DNA of 61,226 bases from Streptomyces sp. Ru72 (GCF_002920635.1 NZ_PQSR01000037.1:1-61226); one strand, 5' to 3'. Positions 16,244-25,345 are shown, counted from the first letter of the stretch. The notes: generated by a model not told the origin, from the sequence alone. Made by a program: numbers and translations.

Positions 16244-16518
16244 ACCAAAGAGGCTGAGCCGCCATGTACCTGTGCACGACACAACGCCCAAACCGAGCCG
16301 ACCAGCGCAGTGCGCCCCGGCCACGCACCCGTCCGGCACGGCAGGTGCGTCTTCGAACCACCGGTGTGGCCGGTCATCCCTGACCTGCCCGGCCGCACCG
16401 GTTCGACCGCGGCGCCCCGCGCCCTCCCCGCCCCGCGCGCGGGGCGCCGCCGAGCCGCCCATGGCCCGCACCCGCCGCTGAGCGCGGTTCGCTCTCCGAT
16501 CCACCGAAAGGCACGCGT
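16244..16518 (+). other. Inter-gene stretch before GH32 gene
   Basis: 275 bp with no supported gene. It is very GC-rich, with a run of CCCCGCGCGCGGGG-like self-complementary sequence at about 16425-16450. A GAAAGG Shine-Dalgarno sequence precedes the GH32 start. Confidence 0.4.
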
Positions 16519-17370
16519 GTGTCCACCGCACCCCTCGATCCGCACCGGCCCGTCGCACACCTGCGCCCGCCCCAAAACTGGATCAACGACCCCAACGGAC
16601 TGGTCTTCCACGACGGCCACTACCACGTCTTCCACCAGTACAACCCGCACGGCGCGACCCACCCGATTCATGCACTGGGGCCACTTCCGCAGCCCCGACC
16701 TGATCAGCTGGGAACCCCTCCGATCGCTCTGGCCCCGACCCCGGGCGGCGTCGACGCCAACGGCTGCTTCTCCGGCAACGCCGTCTCCGACGGCGACCGG
16801 ATGATCGCCTTCTACTCCGCCTACCGCCAGCAGAGCCCACACCACCAGCCGGTCACCACCGCCACCTCCCACGACGGCGGACACACCTTCACCCCGCGCG
16901 GCCGACTGCTCATCCCCAAGGTGCCCGACGGCTGCACCATGTACCGCGACCCCTACGTATGGCAGCACGCGGACGGCTGGCGGATGCTCGTCGGCGCCTC
17001 CCTCGCCGACGGCCGCGGCGCCGCCCTGCTCTACGACTCGCCCGACCTGGAGACCTGGACCTACCGCGGCCCGTTCGCCGCCCACCACAAGCAGGACGTC
17101 GGCCACGCCGGCCTGCACACCGGCAAGGGCTGGGAATGTCCCCAGTACCTCCCGGCCGCCGGCGGCGGGCCCGGCGCCCTGATCTTCAGCGCGTGGAACG
17201 ACAACGACAGCCCCCGCTGCGTCGTAGCTCTGATCGGCGAGGAAGACGGCGACGCGTTCGAGGGCGGGCCGCCCGTCTTCGTCGAGCATGGCCCGGAGGG
17301 TTACGCGCATGCGCTGCTGCGCGCACCCGCTGGCCGGTGGCTGCTGTGGGGCGTGGACTCGGGGGCATAG
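16519..17370 (+). pseudogene. GH32 beta-fructosidase/levanase, frameshifted and 3' truncated
   Basis: Starting at GTG 16519, the protein begins with the GH32 nucleophile motif QNWINDPNGLVFHDG and contains the RDPYVW block (Asp stabiliser) and WECPQYLP (the catalytic Glu in the ECP motif). Between about 16668 and 16717 two compensating frameshifts replace the expected MHWGHFRSPDLISWEPL, which is present in the neighbouring frame. The frame ends at 17370 after about 283 residues, where normal members reach about 480-500, so the C-terminal part of the propeller and the beta-sandwich domain are gone. The ancestor hydrolysed fructans or sucrose under control of the LacI gene upstream. Confidence 0.85.
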
Positions 17371-17491
17371 GTGCCTGTTCCTGATCCGAACATGCCAGGC
17401 TCGTTTTTGCGATCTCTCGCAGTGAAGGCCGTTTGGCTAGATCTTCTGGAGAGCGAGAGCCGCTCCACCTGCCCCAGTACTGTGACTTCGC

Positions 17492-18394
17492 ATGACCGAC
17501 TCTGAGATCGAGATCACCGCAGACCTGGTCCGCGAGCTGCTGCGGGAGCAGCATCCGGACCTTGCGGGGTTGGCCATCCGTGAAGTAGCGGGCGGGTGGG
17601 GCAACCAGATGTGGCGCCTTGGGGACGAGTTGGCCGTGCGCATGCCACGCATGGAAGGTGCCACGGATCTCCTGCGCAAGGAGTGCCGGTGGCTGCCTGT
17701 CCTGGCCCCGCGTCTTCCGCTCCCGGTTCCGACGCCTGTGCGGATCGGCCAACCGTCCGCGCGTTTTCCGAGGCCCTGGAGCGTTATGACGTGGGTCCCC
17801 GGCGAGCCACTGGACTACACCTCGATCAGCCGCGGCGACCATTCGGCCGACACTCTGGCGGGCTTCCTCAGGGCACTCCATGTGGAGGCGCCCACCGAGG
17901 CGCCCACCATGTCGGACCGTGGCGCCCACCCCAAGAAGTGCACGGACGGCTTCGAGAATTTCCTGCAAGGCATTGCCCCCGGCGGCATTGCCGCCGACGT
18001 CCGGGCCGTCCGGGCCGTCTGGGACGATGCTGTAGCGGCCCCCGAGTGGGAGGGTCCGCGGGTGTGGCTGCACGGTGACCTCCATCCCGCGAATGTCGTC
18101 GTCTCGGACGGGACGCTCTCGGGCGTGATCGACTTCGATGCCATGTTCGCCGGCGATCCGGCCTGGGACCTCGCGGCCGCGTGGGTGCTGCTTCCCGCGG
18201 GCGCGGGCCCACGGTTCTTCGAGGTGTACGCGCGTGCGGACGAGGCGACGGTCCGGCGCGCCCGCGGGCTGGCTGCAATGAAGAGCCTCTTCCTCATCCT
18301 CATGGGCCAGGCCGGAGATCGGGGCCTTCCGGGCGGCAAGCCGACCTGGGGACCCGCAGGTCGGGCAGCGCTCGATCGTGTTCTGGCAGCGTGA
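17492..18394 (+). CDS. Aminoglycoside phosphotransferase (APH) family protein
   Basis: 300 residues of the choline/aminoglycoside kinase fold. The catalytic loop VWLHGDLHPANVVV (about residue 190; Asp base, Asn metal ligand) and the metal-binding GVIDFDAMFAGDPAWDLA follow the family pattern. The N-lobe shows the usual GGWGNQMWRLGDELAVRMPR nucleotide-binding strands. Real substrates of such Streptomyces proteins range from antibiotics to amino sugars and cannot be read from sequence. It stands alone, about 120 bp after the truncated GH32 gene. Confidence 0.88.
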   Translation: MTDSEIEITADLVRELLREQHPDLAGLAIREVAGGWGNQMWRLGDELAVRMPRMEGATDLLRKECRWLPVLAPRLPLPVPTPVRIGQPSARFPRPWSVMTWVPGEPLDYTSISRGDHSADTLAGFLRALHVEAPTEAPTMSDRGAHPKKCTDGFENFLQGIAPGGIAADVRAVRAVWDDAVAAPEWEGPRVWLHGDLHPANVVVSDGTLSGVIDFDAMFAGDPAWDLAAAWVLLPAGAGPRFFEVYARADEATVRRARGLAAMKSLFLILMGQAGDRGLPGGKPTWGPAGRAALDRVLAA

Positions 18395-18691
18395 TGAGTG
18401 GCTTTGTATCTCAGTGCGGGAGTCGTTTCGAGATGACTGCGGGAGCCACCTTCTAACCGAGTTTGCGATGTCGGTTTGTTTTCACGTCGCCCAGGCCCTG
18501 GCCCGGCTCCGCCGCGATACCGCCGCCGCCAAAGGGCGGCTGTACCGGTGGTGTGTTGTGCGCCGGGTGATGCGGCGTGTGCTCTTGTGCGCCCCTTCGG
18601 TATTCCGCCTCTGCGGCCGGTGCGGGGATAGCTTCATTGCCAGATATCCCAAGTGGCGGGCCGGGCCCGCCGGACTGGAAGGAGCGCTGGC
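18395..18691. other. Inter-gene stretch
   Basis: About 300 bp with no supported gene on either strand. It should contain the promoter of the secreted peptidoglycan-binding protein; I found no distinctive operator. Confidence 0.4.
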
Positions 18692-19075
18692 TTGCTGAAG
18701 CGTGCGGGGTTGTCGGTGGCTGCGGCTGCCGTGCTTGCTGGGGCTGTGGTACCGGTTGGTCTGACGAGTGAGGCTTTCGCCGCTGGGGCCAAGGCGGGGG
18801 TGTGCAAGTCGTCGGTGGACGGTACGTACTGCGGCTACTACTCGGGGTCGGCGTACACCGATCGCGGTGATACGGGGGCCAAGGTGAAGGAGATCCAGGC
18901 GCTGCTGATCCATCATCACGACTACTCGGTGGGCCCGAAGGGTGTGGACGGCTACTTCGGGGCGGGAACGGAGTCGGCGGTGAAGCGACTCCAGAGGGGT
19001 CATGGGTTGAAGGCCGACGGCATTGTGAGTGCGAAGACGTGGGACCGGCTGCGTGGAGAACCGTTGGATCGCTGA
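18692..19075 (+). CDS. Secreted peptidoglycan-binding domain protein
   Basis: 127 residues from a TTG at 18692, chosen because GGAAGGAG lies 7 bp upstream; an in-frame GTG at 18653 lacks such a site. The N-terminus is a Sec signal peptide (LKRAGLSVAAAAVLAGAVV, cleavage near EAFAAG). The mature part has two cysteines (VCKSS, YCGYY) and a PG_binding_1 domain at about residues 70-125 (GDTGAKVKEIQALLI, GVDGYFGAGTESAVKRLQRG, LKADGIVSAKTWDRL). It should bind cell-wall glycan outside the cell. No catalytic domain is attached, so it may be a wall-binding or inhibitor-type protein. Confidence 0.85.
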   Translation: MLKRAGLSVAAAAVLAGAVVPVGLTSEAFAAGAKAGVCKSSVDGTYCGYYSGSAYTDRGDTGAKVKEIQALLIHHHDYSVGPKGVDGYFGAGTESAVKRLQRGHGLKADGIVSAKTWDRLRGEPLDR

Positions 19076-19160
19076 GGGCGATCTTCTCCGGGTGAGCCCC
19101 CCGTCGCTGACGGGCTGTGCGTGCGACGGCGGCCTTGGTACTGGTGGGCTCGCGTATTCA

Positions 19161-20007
19161 ACTGTCGCCGGTTCCCCGAGGAACCCAGCCCGCTGGTGAC
19201 CGGCTGTGATCGCCAGCGGCGTACAACTCGCAGGACTCGTTCATCGCCTTCATCGACTACGGCCAGGGCCTTCGAGTCCGCTGATAGATTCCTTCGGTGA
19301 GCGAGCCACTACCCAGCGGCGGCATCGAGCTGTCACCCGACGAGATCGAAGCCCTCCCCGCCAGGTGGTCATCATGCTGGGCCCCGAGTGAGGTCGCGCA
19401 GCGGCTGGCTGGGACCAGCACGCCCTGGTACGTGGCCGCGGGCTGGGCGCTGGACTTGTTCCGCGGCACGCAGACGCGCGCTCATGGAGACATCGAGATC
19501 GCGATTCCGGCCGCGAGCTTTCCCGAGGTCCGCCACCGCTTCCCCGGATACGTCTTCGACGCTGTAGGCAGCGGCCGGATCTGGGAGGACGCCACACCGG
19601 AGGTGCTGGCCGCCGTGCACCAGACATGGCTCCGCGATCCGGCCACCGGAAACTACCTGCTCGACGTGTTCCGCGAACCGCACGACGGCGACACCTGGAT
19701 CTGCCGACGCGATGAGAGGATCCGGCTTCCCTACAGCGACATCGTCCATCACACCCAGGACGGCATCCCGTATCTGGCGCCCGAACTGGTCCTGCTGTTC
19801 AAGGCCAAGCACGCCCGCCGAAAGGATCAAACAGACTTCGAGGCGACCGTCCCGCACATGACCTCGGCTCAGCGCGAGATCCTGGCCGAGCTACTCGCCC
19901 GCGTACACCCGGGACACCCCTGGATCGCGGGCCTGTAGCCAACGGTTTACTGGTGTGACCGCCTAATCGACTGTCGCCGGTCCCCGAGGAAGCCAGCCTG
20001 TTGGTGA
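19161..20007. repeat. Direct repeats bracketing a nucleotidyltransferase gene
   Basis: ACTGTCGCCGGTTCCCCGAG begins a 39-bp sequence at 19161-19199 that recurs at 19970-20007 in the same orientation with five differences, one of them a single-base deletion. The pair flanks the ANT-like gene at 19297-19938 and little else. This is the pattern left by insertion or duplication of a gene cassette. Confidence 0.65.
19297..19938 (+). CDS. Aminoglycoside-2''-adenylyltransferase-like nucleotidyltransferase
   Basis: 213 residues from a GTG. The motif YVAAGWALDLFRGTQTRAHG followed by DIEIAI is the signature of the ANT(2'')/LinB-like branch, in which a GW-x-D and a later D-x-E bind the nucleotide metal. 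Later conserved parts are LLDVFREPHDGDTWICRR and YLAPELVLLFKAKHARRKDQ with TDFEA. Close relatives include resistance enzymes but also many proteins of unknown substrate; resistance is only a possibility. It lies alone between direct repeats, so it may be a cassette. Confidence 0.8.
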   Translation: MSEPLPSGGIELSPDEIEALPARWSSCWAPSEVAQRLAGTSTPWYVAAGWALDLFRGTQTRAHGDIEIAIPAASFPEVRHRFPGYVFDAVGSGRIWEDATPEVLAAVHQTWLRDPATGNYLLDVFREPHDGDTWICRRDERIRLPYSDIVHHTQDGIPYLAPELVLLFKAKHARRKDQTDFEATVPHMTSAQREILAELLARVHPGHPWIAGL

Positions 20008-20029
20008 GCTTGTCGTTTAACCTTCGCCC

Positions 20030-20590
20030 TCATGGATGCTCGGCTGCGACGATCAAGAAGTTGGGGAGGTGGACGTAGCTCTCGATGCCAGGTTCAGTGT
20101 CCGCTGTCTCCCGCGCGATGCCGGGTTCGAGGCCCGGCTCGGCGATCTCGCGTAGTCGGCATCCGAGCGCGGCCAGTTCGTTGAGGTAGGCCGAGATCGG
20201 CCGGTGGAAGTCCGTTGCGCGGGTGAGGGGGATCTCGTACTCCTCCAGGTACCGCCTCAGGCGGTACTCCCCGTGTTTGCGCCAGGTGGCCAGCAGTTGC
20301 TCGAAAGCGGGATGGTTGACGGAGAAGAGGAACAGTCCGCCAGGTCGCAGGGCCTGCACGCAGGCTCGCATGGCGGGCTTCCAGTCGGGGATGGCGGGTA
20401 GCATCATGCTGCAGATGACGGCGTTGTACCCGCTGCCCACATCTGGCATCCGGGTCAGGTCGGCTTGGATGCAGTGGATGCCCTGCTGGAGGGCACGCTC
20501 CTTCTCCTGGTTGCAGGCGAACATCGCGTCGGTGGGCTCGACGCCGGTGACGTGGGCACCGCGGGTGGCCAGCACCTTGCCCACCTTGCC
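20030..20590 (-). pseudogene. Class I SAM methyltransferase, N-terminally truncated
   Basis: The minus strand encodes the later two-thirds of a methyltransferase: GKVLATRGAHVTGVEPTDAM (end of motif I region and the acidic motif), CIQADLTRMPDVGSGYNAVI, and VQALRPGGLFLFSVNHPAF (motif III), ending at 20030. The expected LDLACGEG SAM-binding loop before GKVLA is missing; upstream of about 20590 the sequence is unrelated. The first in-frame start gives a protein without motif I, so it should not bind SAM normally. Confidence 0.8.
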
Positions 20591-20678
20591 TGGCAGGCCG
20601 ATCGGGTCGCCCCCGGACTACTGGCCGCGACCGACGCCGCTCCAGAACCGCAGGTCGAACAACGGACGCTTCCGTCCA

Positions 20679-20736
20679 CCCCGACCATGGGCCCAACCGT
20701 GCCCCCGAGCAGACGTGGTCGGGCCCATGGTCGGGG
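20679..20736. terminator. Long stem-loop with 19-bp arms
   Basis: CCCCGACCATGGGCCCAAC at 20679-20697 pairs with 20718-20736 with one mismatch around a 20-base loop. It could terminate transcription toward the truncated methyltransferase. It is long for a terminator and could instead be an inverted-repeat scar of a mobile element. Confidence 0.45.
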
Positions 20737-20746
20737 GCGCCCCGGT

Positions 20747-20971
20747 TCACCGGGCGCGGGTGACCACGGCGACCAAGACGCCGGCACCGACCAGCGCGAC
20801 CGTCAGCGGCTGGGTGAGCCGCGGGAGGCGGTAGACGGCGTAGGCGAGCACGCCGAGCGGCCGAATGGAAGTTCCGGGCCGTCGGGCAGGGGTTGCGGGG
20901 CTAACCCCCGGGTCCCCGACCTTGGTGGCGCCCTGTCCGGACTGGCCGACCGTGACCCCGATGCCGTCCAC
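20747..20971 (-). CDS. Possible small membrane-protein fragment
   Basis: A 74-residue frame ending in one hydrophobic segment (LTVALVGAGVLVAVVTRAR) after a Pro/Arg-rich stretch. Codon composition is acceptable but no family is recognised. It may be the tail of a longer broken gene, since the sequence upstream keeps a similar composition. Weak call. Confidence 0.25.
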   Translation of the reverse strand: MDGIGVTVGQSGQGATKVGDPGVSPATPARRPGTSIRPLGVLAYAVYRLPRLTQPLTVALVGAGVLVAVVTRAR

Positions 20972-21640
20972 AAGGCGGCCGAAGAGATCACCGGCCGCGG
21001 AGGGTGCGGCTGGTGTCTGAGCCAGGACGCCGAGGCCGCGCAGATGGCGTCAGCGGGCCTGGTTCAGTGCCCGGGTCAGCTCCCGGTTAGCCGCTCGGGC
21101 AGTCTCTGCGGGCTAAGGTCGGGCAGGGGCTGGCGGACGCGCGGTATGCCCAGGGAGACGCCGCCCCGCGACACAAGGGCCGGGGAGCTCCCACGCTCCA
21201 CCGTCCGTTTCACACGCCCGCGTTGGGCGTGCCTGATCCCGAGGGGGGAACCCGGCGTCAATGTTGCCCGCGCCGGTCGCCAACTCGCGTGGGCACCCGC
21301 CAACTGAAGCGCTCGGTCACACCCGGGCTCGCAGGCTGTTCGGAACCGAGTGAAGGACAGCAGTGCGATGCCTACGCCACCCAGCTCACCCGGCTGGTGC
21401 GCTTGCGCTGCGGGCCGAGCAGTGAAGGGCCGAGGCGGCTACAGGCTACGGCCCGTTTTGTCTGGGCCGCCCGGCTGAGGCTCTGCTTGGCGAGGGGAAC
21501 CGCCGCGTCGCCGAGCACCGGGAAACAAGATCGCGCGGTTCCGGTCCATCTGTTAACGTGCCTGCGGTTCGGTCGAGCGCTGCTGACCACAGCGCACGCC
21601 GGAACGGCGAATTACCGGTGTTGCAAGGGGGAACCCGAAA
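20972..21640. other. Gene-poor stretch
   Basis: Short frames only, none with convincing similarity. The last 100 bp should carry the promoter of the cold-shock-like gene, whose Shine-Dalgarno sequence is AAGGGGGAA about 8 bp before its ATG. Confidence 0.4.
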
Positions 21641-21952
21641 ATGTCTGACACCACGTCTGCAGAGGTGTTTTCCGGCCACGTGCTTGAGTGGCACAGCGAA
21701 GAGGGCTGGGGAGTTCTTGCTTCCGATGCCCTCCCGGACAGGGTGTGGGCGCATTTTTCGGTCATCCAGGCCGAGGGCTATCGAGAGCTGACCGTTGGCC
21801 AGTCCGTCACCTTCTCAGTCGAGCAGGCTGAACAGGACGAGTTCAGCTGGCGTGCCGTGTCCGTCTGGCCCGGAGCTGGAGCGCGACGCTCGCCCAACGA
21901 GGGCGAGCAGCCTGGCTATTCATCCGACCTGAACATCAGGTTCGATTCCTGA
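21641..21952 (+). CDS. Cold-shock-domain-like small protein
   Basis: 103 residues. Residues 8-75 follow the OB-fold pattern of cold-shock domains: GHVLEWHSEEGWGVLASDAL, VWAHFSVIQAEGYRELTVGQ, VTFSVEQAEQDEFSWRAVSV. Some RNP aromatic positions are replaced, so nucleic-acid binding is likely but not certain. The acidic tail ends in SSDLNIRFDS, a motif repeated at the C-terminus of the secreted protein encoded next. Cytoplasmic; it has a strong ribosome-binding site and lies 89 bp before the neighbour. Confidence 0.75.
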   Translation: MSDTTSAEVFSGHVLEWHSEEGWGVLASDALPDRVWAHFSVIQAEGYRELTVGQSVTFSVEQAEQDEFSWRAVSVWPGAGARRSPNEGEQPGYSSDLNIRFDS

Positions 21953-22041
21953 CACTATATCGGTAACCGACCGAATCTTTCCTATCAGTATGCGCAGCAG
22001 TGGCGTGGTCTCTGCTGTTGTGCGCTTCAGACAGGAATCTG

Positions 22042-22602
22042 GTGTCTTCGAAGTCCACGAAAAGGGTTGCTGCAGTCGGCTCCGCTGCGCTGGCCGCAGT
22101 TCTCGCTCTGGGTGCCGTTCCCGCTCATGCCGGGACGCAGCAGGGCAGGTTCACGTTCAAGGTCTCAGACCCCTACTACACGAAGACGGACGGCAACGGC
22201 ACCTTCACCGGCCAGGTGAACATGGCCGGTACCGTCGGGCGCCCCGCTCCCATGGCCTGGTCGTTCCGCACCTCCCCGGCAATACAGGCCATAGCAACAG
22301 GTCGAATGACATGCTCGGCCGGTCACATGCAACTGCCCTACCACGACAGTCACGCCAATGTAACCGTCAACTATTTCTGGCACTCGTCAGTCCCCAACAA
22401 TCGGCGCAACAAAAACTACACGCTGTACGGGAACTGCACGTTTCCCGTACAGGTCGGCGGCAGGACCGGCAAGGCAGACCTGGGCTTCAGCTTCAACTAT
22501 TCTCTCTTCGACGGGATCACTCCGTCCATGACTGCGCAGGACGGTGGCAGCACCGAGGACACGCCTTACACCAGCGACCTCAAGATTGCCTATGACTCCT
22601 GA
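22042..22602 (+). CDS. Secreted protein of unknown function
   Basis: 186 residues from GTG 22042; an in-frame start at 22000 would put extra residues before the signal. A Sec signal peptide (KRVAAVGSAALAAVLALGAV, cleavage after PAHA) is followed by about 155 residues with two cysteines (MTCSAGH, GNCTFPVQ) likely forming a disulfide. The chain looks beta-rich with alternating polar/aromatic strands. It ends TSDLKIAYDS, closely matching the C-terminus of the upstream cold-shock-like protein. No known domain. A good terminator follows at 22619-22663. Confidence 0.75.
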   Translation: MSSKSTKRVAAVGSAALAAVLALGAVPAHAGTQQGRFTFKVSDPYYTKTDGNGTFTGQVNMAGTVGRPAPMAWSFRTSPAIQAIATGRMTCSAGHMQLPYHDSHANVTVNYFWHSSVPNNRRNKNYTLYGNCTFPVQVGGRTGKADLGFSFNYSLFDGITPSMTAQDGGSTEDTPYTSDLKIAYDS

Positions 22603-22618
22603 GAGGTCGTAACTTCGG

Positions 22619-22663
22619 CATCCGAGTCGGTTCGTCAGATCAACTGGCGAGCCGACTCGGATG
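22619..22663. terminator. Stem-loop terminator
   Basis: CATCCGAGTCGG at 22619-22630 pairs with CCGACTCGGATG at 22652-22663, extended by a few inner pairs, about 17 bp after the stop of the secreted protein gene. Confidence 0.75.
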
Positions 22664-23094
22664 TTTGGACTGGTTACGGTTCTCCCGGGTATGAAAACAG
22701 GTAGGTGGCCGAGGATGCAGTCCTGAGAGTTCGGCCAAGCAATTTTGGGCTTGATTCCTTGGCGCGAGTGATCGCGCCCCATGAATCGATCTCGACGTCG
22801 CGCGGGCCTTCTGCTGGCGGAGATGGCCGTCCCGCACCCTGCGATGTGCCGTCTTCATGGCAGTGAGCCAGCTGGGGATGCACCTACTCATGACAGCCGC
22901 GAGCCACGAAGTACCACCGCCGTGTCAGTGGCAAGCTCCAGCCACGAGCCGACGACCAGCAGGAAAACCCGCTTCCCCGCTCAACCGTGACTGACACGCC
23001 CTCACTGACACCAAGCCAAAACATCGCATCTGCAGATCCGCAAGCCGTACGTAAGACGCCGTTTCCTTTGGCTTGATCGTTCGTTGAGCGGTGC
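22664..23094. other. Gene-poor stretch before IS5 remnant
   Basis: No supported gene. GC content is lower than in the neighbouring genes. It probably includes the left end of the IS5-type element that starts near 23050, but I could not define its terminal repeat. Confidence 0.4.
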
Positions 23095-23902
23095 ATGACG
23101 GGTCTGATTGAGCGGTTGGTGCCGGATGAGTTATGGACGTTGTTCCGGCGGGTGGTTCGGCCGACGGAGGTCACACGTCCGCAGGGCGGCGGCTGACGGC
23201 GGTCGGGTGACCGCGAATGCCTGGCTGCGATCATCTTCGTGGCCGCCTCGGGGTGCACCTGGCGGCAGTTGCCCCCGGTGTTCGGCCCGGCCTGGCCGAC
23301 GATCTACCGGCGCTTCGCCCAGTGGAGCCGTGACCGAGTCTGGGCCCGGCTGCACCGCATCCTCCTGGACGAGCTCGGCACCAGAGGGGAGCTGGACTGG
23401 TCGCGGTGCGCCATCGACTGCGTCAGCCTCAGGGCCGCAAAAGGGGGCCACTGACCGGACCGAATCCGACCGACCGCGGCAAGAACGGATCAAGGATCCA
23501 CCTGATCACGGACCGGAACGGTCTGCCTCTGTCGCTGGGCATCTCCGGTGCCAACGTGCACGACAGTCTCGGTCTGAAGCCGCTGGTGCGGGGATCCCAC
23601 CGATCCACTCCCGGCGCGGCCCACGCCGCCGACGACCGGCCAAGCTCCACGCCGACAAGGGATACGACTACGACCACCTGCGCCGATGGCTCCGCAAGCG
23701 AGGCATCCGCCACCGCATCGCCCGCAAAGGCATCGAGTCCTCGCAGCGGCTGGGCCGTCACCGCTGGGTCGTCGAAAGGACAGTGTCCTGGCTGGCCGGA
23801 TGCCGCCGCCTGCACCACCGCTACGAACGCAAGGCCGAGCACTTCCTTGCCTTCGTCGGCATCGCTGCAGCCCTCATCTGCCACCGTCGCCTGGTGGGCT
23901 GA
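23095..23902 (+). pseudogene. IS5-family transposase, multiple stops and frameshifts
   Basis: The pieces in order are LIERLVPDELWTLFRRVVRP (N-terminus, then a stop at about 23199), LAAIIFVAASGCTWRQLPPV with WSRCAIDCVSLRAAKGGH (first catalytic Asp, then a stop at 23451), and GPNPTDRGKNGSRIHLITDR, GISGANVHDS. After a frameshift near 23600 come KLHADKGYDYDHLRRWLRKR (second Asp) and HRWVVERTVSWLAGCRRL (Glu). All parts of a two-frame IS5-type transposase are present but at least two nonsense codons and frameshifts separate them, so it is inactive. Confidence 0.85.
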
Positions 23903-23974
23903 ACCACGGTCGACGGAAGTCGATAGCCGGACGCCGTCCCGCCACTGTCACAGCTGTCCGTCATGCTGTGCGAC

Positions 23975-24082
23975 ATGAACGAGAACGCCTTCTGGCAGCT
24001 CATCGACGACTGCACACCGTCCACGCCCGACCCCGACGCGGAACATCTGGCCGCAGCACTGACGAACCGTCTAGTGCGTTGA
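23975..24082 (+). pseudogene. DUF4240-type N-terminal fragment
   Basis: ATG 23975 opens MNENAFWQLIDDCTPSTPDP, which resembles the start of DUF4240 proteins (an xxFWxLI helix). The similarity ends at the TA where the IS630-type element begins (24072-24073), and the frame runs out 3 codons later. It is the 5' stump of a gene hit by that element; the 3' part is not found on the far side. Confidence 0.5.
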
Positions 24083-24205
24083 CCACTAACCTTTGTCGGG
24101 GTTGATTGTTCTGTCGTTCGAAGGCTGAGTGTTCTCAGCGAGGCTCGGTGACGGGTACGTTGTCTCATCGAGTTGATCAAGTAGGTCGGGGCACGGGGGA
24201 AACCG

Positions 24206-25345
24206 GTGTATGGGCTTGATGGTGGTGCGGAGGAGGGCTTCACCGAGGTCAAGCAGGTGTTCGCCTCGTTGGCGGAAGCCGACCAGGATCACGACATGCA
24301 GGTGGCGGTTTATCACTGCGGGCGGTTGGTGGTGGATCTTTGGGCTGGCCCGGAGATGCGGCAGGACTCGCTGCTCAACGTCGCGTCCGTGGGCAAGGCT
24401 GCCGCATATGTCTGCGCCGCGCTGCTCGTGCAGCAGGGCGACTTGGAGCTCGATCGGACCGTGGCACGGTACTGGCCGGAGTTCGCGGCGGCCGGCAAAC
24501 AGGACGTGACGGTTCGGCAACTGCTGAGTCACCAGGCCGGTCTGGTTGGCGTGGACGGCGGTTTCAACCTCGACGAGCTCCACGATGACCAGGCGGCAGC
24601 CGTCCGGCTGGCTTCCCAGCGCCCCTTTTGGCGGCCGGGCACGGCGCACGGCTACCACGGGTTCACCATTGGCCCGTTGATCGGCGAGCTGGTGCGGCGG
24701 ATCACCGGCAGCACCCTGCGGGATTTCCACGCCGCAATGGTCCGCGAGCCACGAAGCATCGACATGTTCGTAGGGCTGCCCGCCGAATACGAGCCTCGCG
24801 TTCTGACCCTCCAGCCGCCTGTGCCGAGCGAGCAGGCCGGCTCCGACCCCGTGCCAGCACCGGCGCCCGACAGTCTTGCCGGCCTGGCATTCAGCGTCCC
24901 GGTGGCCGACAGGCTCGGCCTCGTCAACGCCCGCCGATTCCGTGCAGCCGGGCCGGTGTCGATGGGAGTCCTGGCCAGCGCACACGGAATCGCGCGAATG
25001 TACGCCTCATGCCTTGACGCCGTGGATGGCCTGCCTGCCCTGCTTGCCGCGGAGACACGGGAGGAGTTCGCGCAGATTCACTCTGTCGGCCACGACCTGA
25101 CGCTGGCCTGCCCCAGCCGCTACGGCTTGGGCTTCCAACTGCCCGGCGATGCACAGCCCTACCTGTCCGCCCGCACCTTCGGCCACGACGGTGGAGGCGG
25201 TAGCTGGGGGTTCGCGGATCCCTCGACCAGACTCGCCTTCGGCTATGTCCGGCGCCGTATGACCAATCCCGGAGGTCTCGGTCCCGACGCGCACTTGCTG
25301 GCTCGCGCTGCCCGCTCCTGCGCCGCCGGTCAGCTCGCCTTCTGA
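24206..25345 (+). CDS. Serine hydrolase of beta-lactamase/EstB family
   Basis: 379 residues from GTG 24206, with CACGGGGGA as ribosome-binding site. The catalytic Ser-x-x-Lys is SVGK in LLNVASVGKAAAYVCAALLV (about residue 71). The Tyr motif appears as HGYHGFTIGPLIGEL near residue 150, and FGHDGGGGSWGFADP near the C-terminus stands in for the HTG box. This is the class C beta-lactamase-like esterase/transpeptidase group; many members are esterases with no antibiotic role. No signal peptide, so cytoplasmic. It lies within the inverted repeats of the IS630-type element. Confidence 0.85.
   Translation: MYGLDGGAEEGFTEVKQVFASLAEADQDHDMQVAVYHCGRLVVDLWAGPEMRQDSLLNVASVGKAAAYVCAALLVQQGDLELDRTVARYWPEFAAAGKQDVTVRQLLSHQAGLVGVDGGFNLDELHDDQAAAVRLASQRPFWRPGTAHGYHGFTIGPLIGELVRRITGSTLRDFHAAMVREPRSIDMFVGLPAEYEPRVLTLQPPVPSEQAGSDPVPAPAPDSLAGLAFSVPVADRLGLVNARRFRAAGPVSMGVLASAHGIARMYASCLDAVDGLPALLAAETREEFAQIHSVGHDLTLACPSRYGLGFQLPGDAQPYLSARTFGHDGGGGSWGFADPSTRLAFGYVRRRMTNPGGLGPDAHLLARAARSCAAGQLAF

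Noticed and set aside
21936..21952. tRNA T-arm-like sequence (TCAGG-TTCGATT-CCTGA)
   Set aside because: It is a perfect 5-bp stem with a T-loop-like sequence, but no acceptor stem, anticodon arm or D-arm can be folded around it, and it encodes the end of the cold-shock-like protein. Coincidence is more likely.
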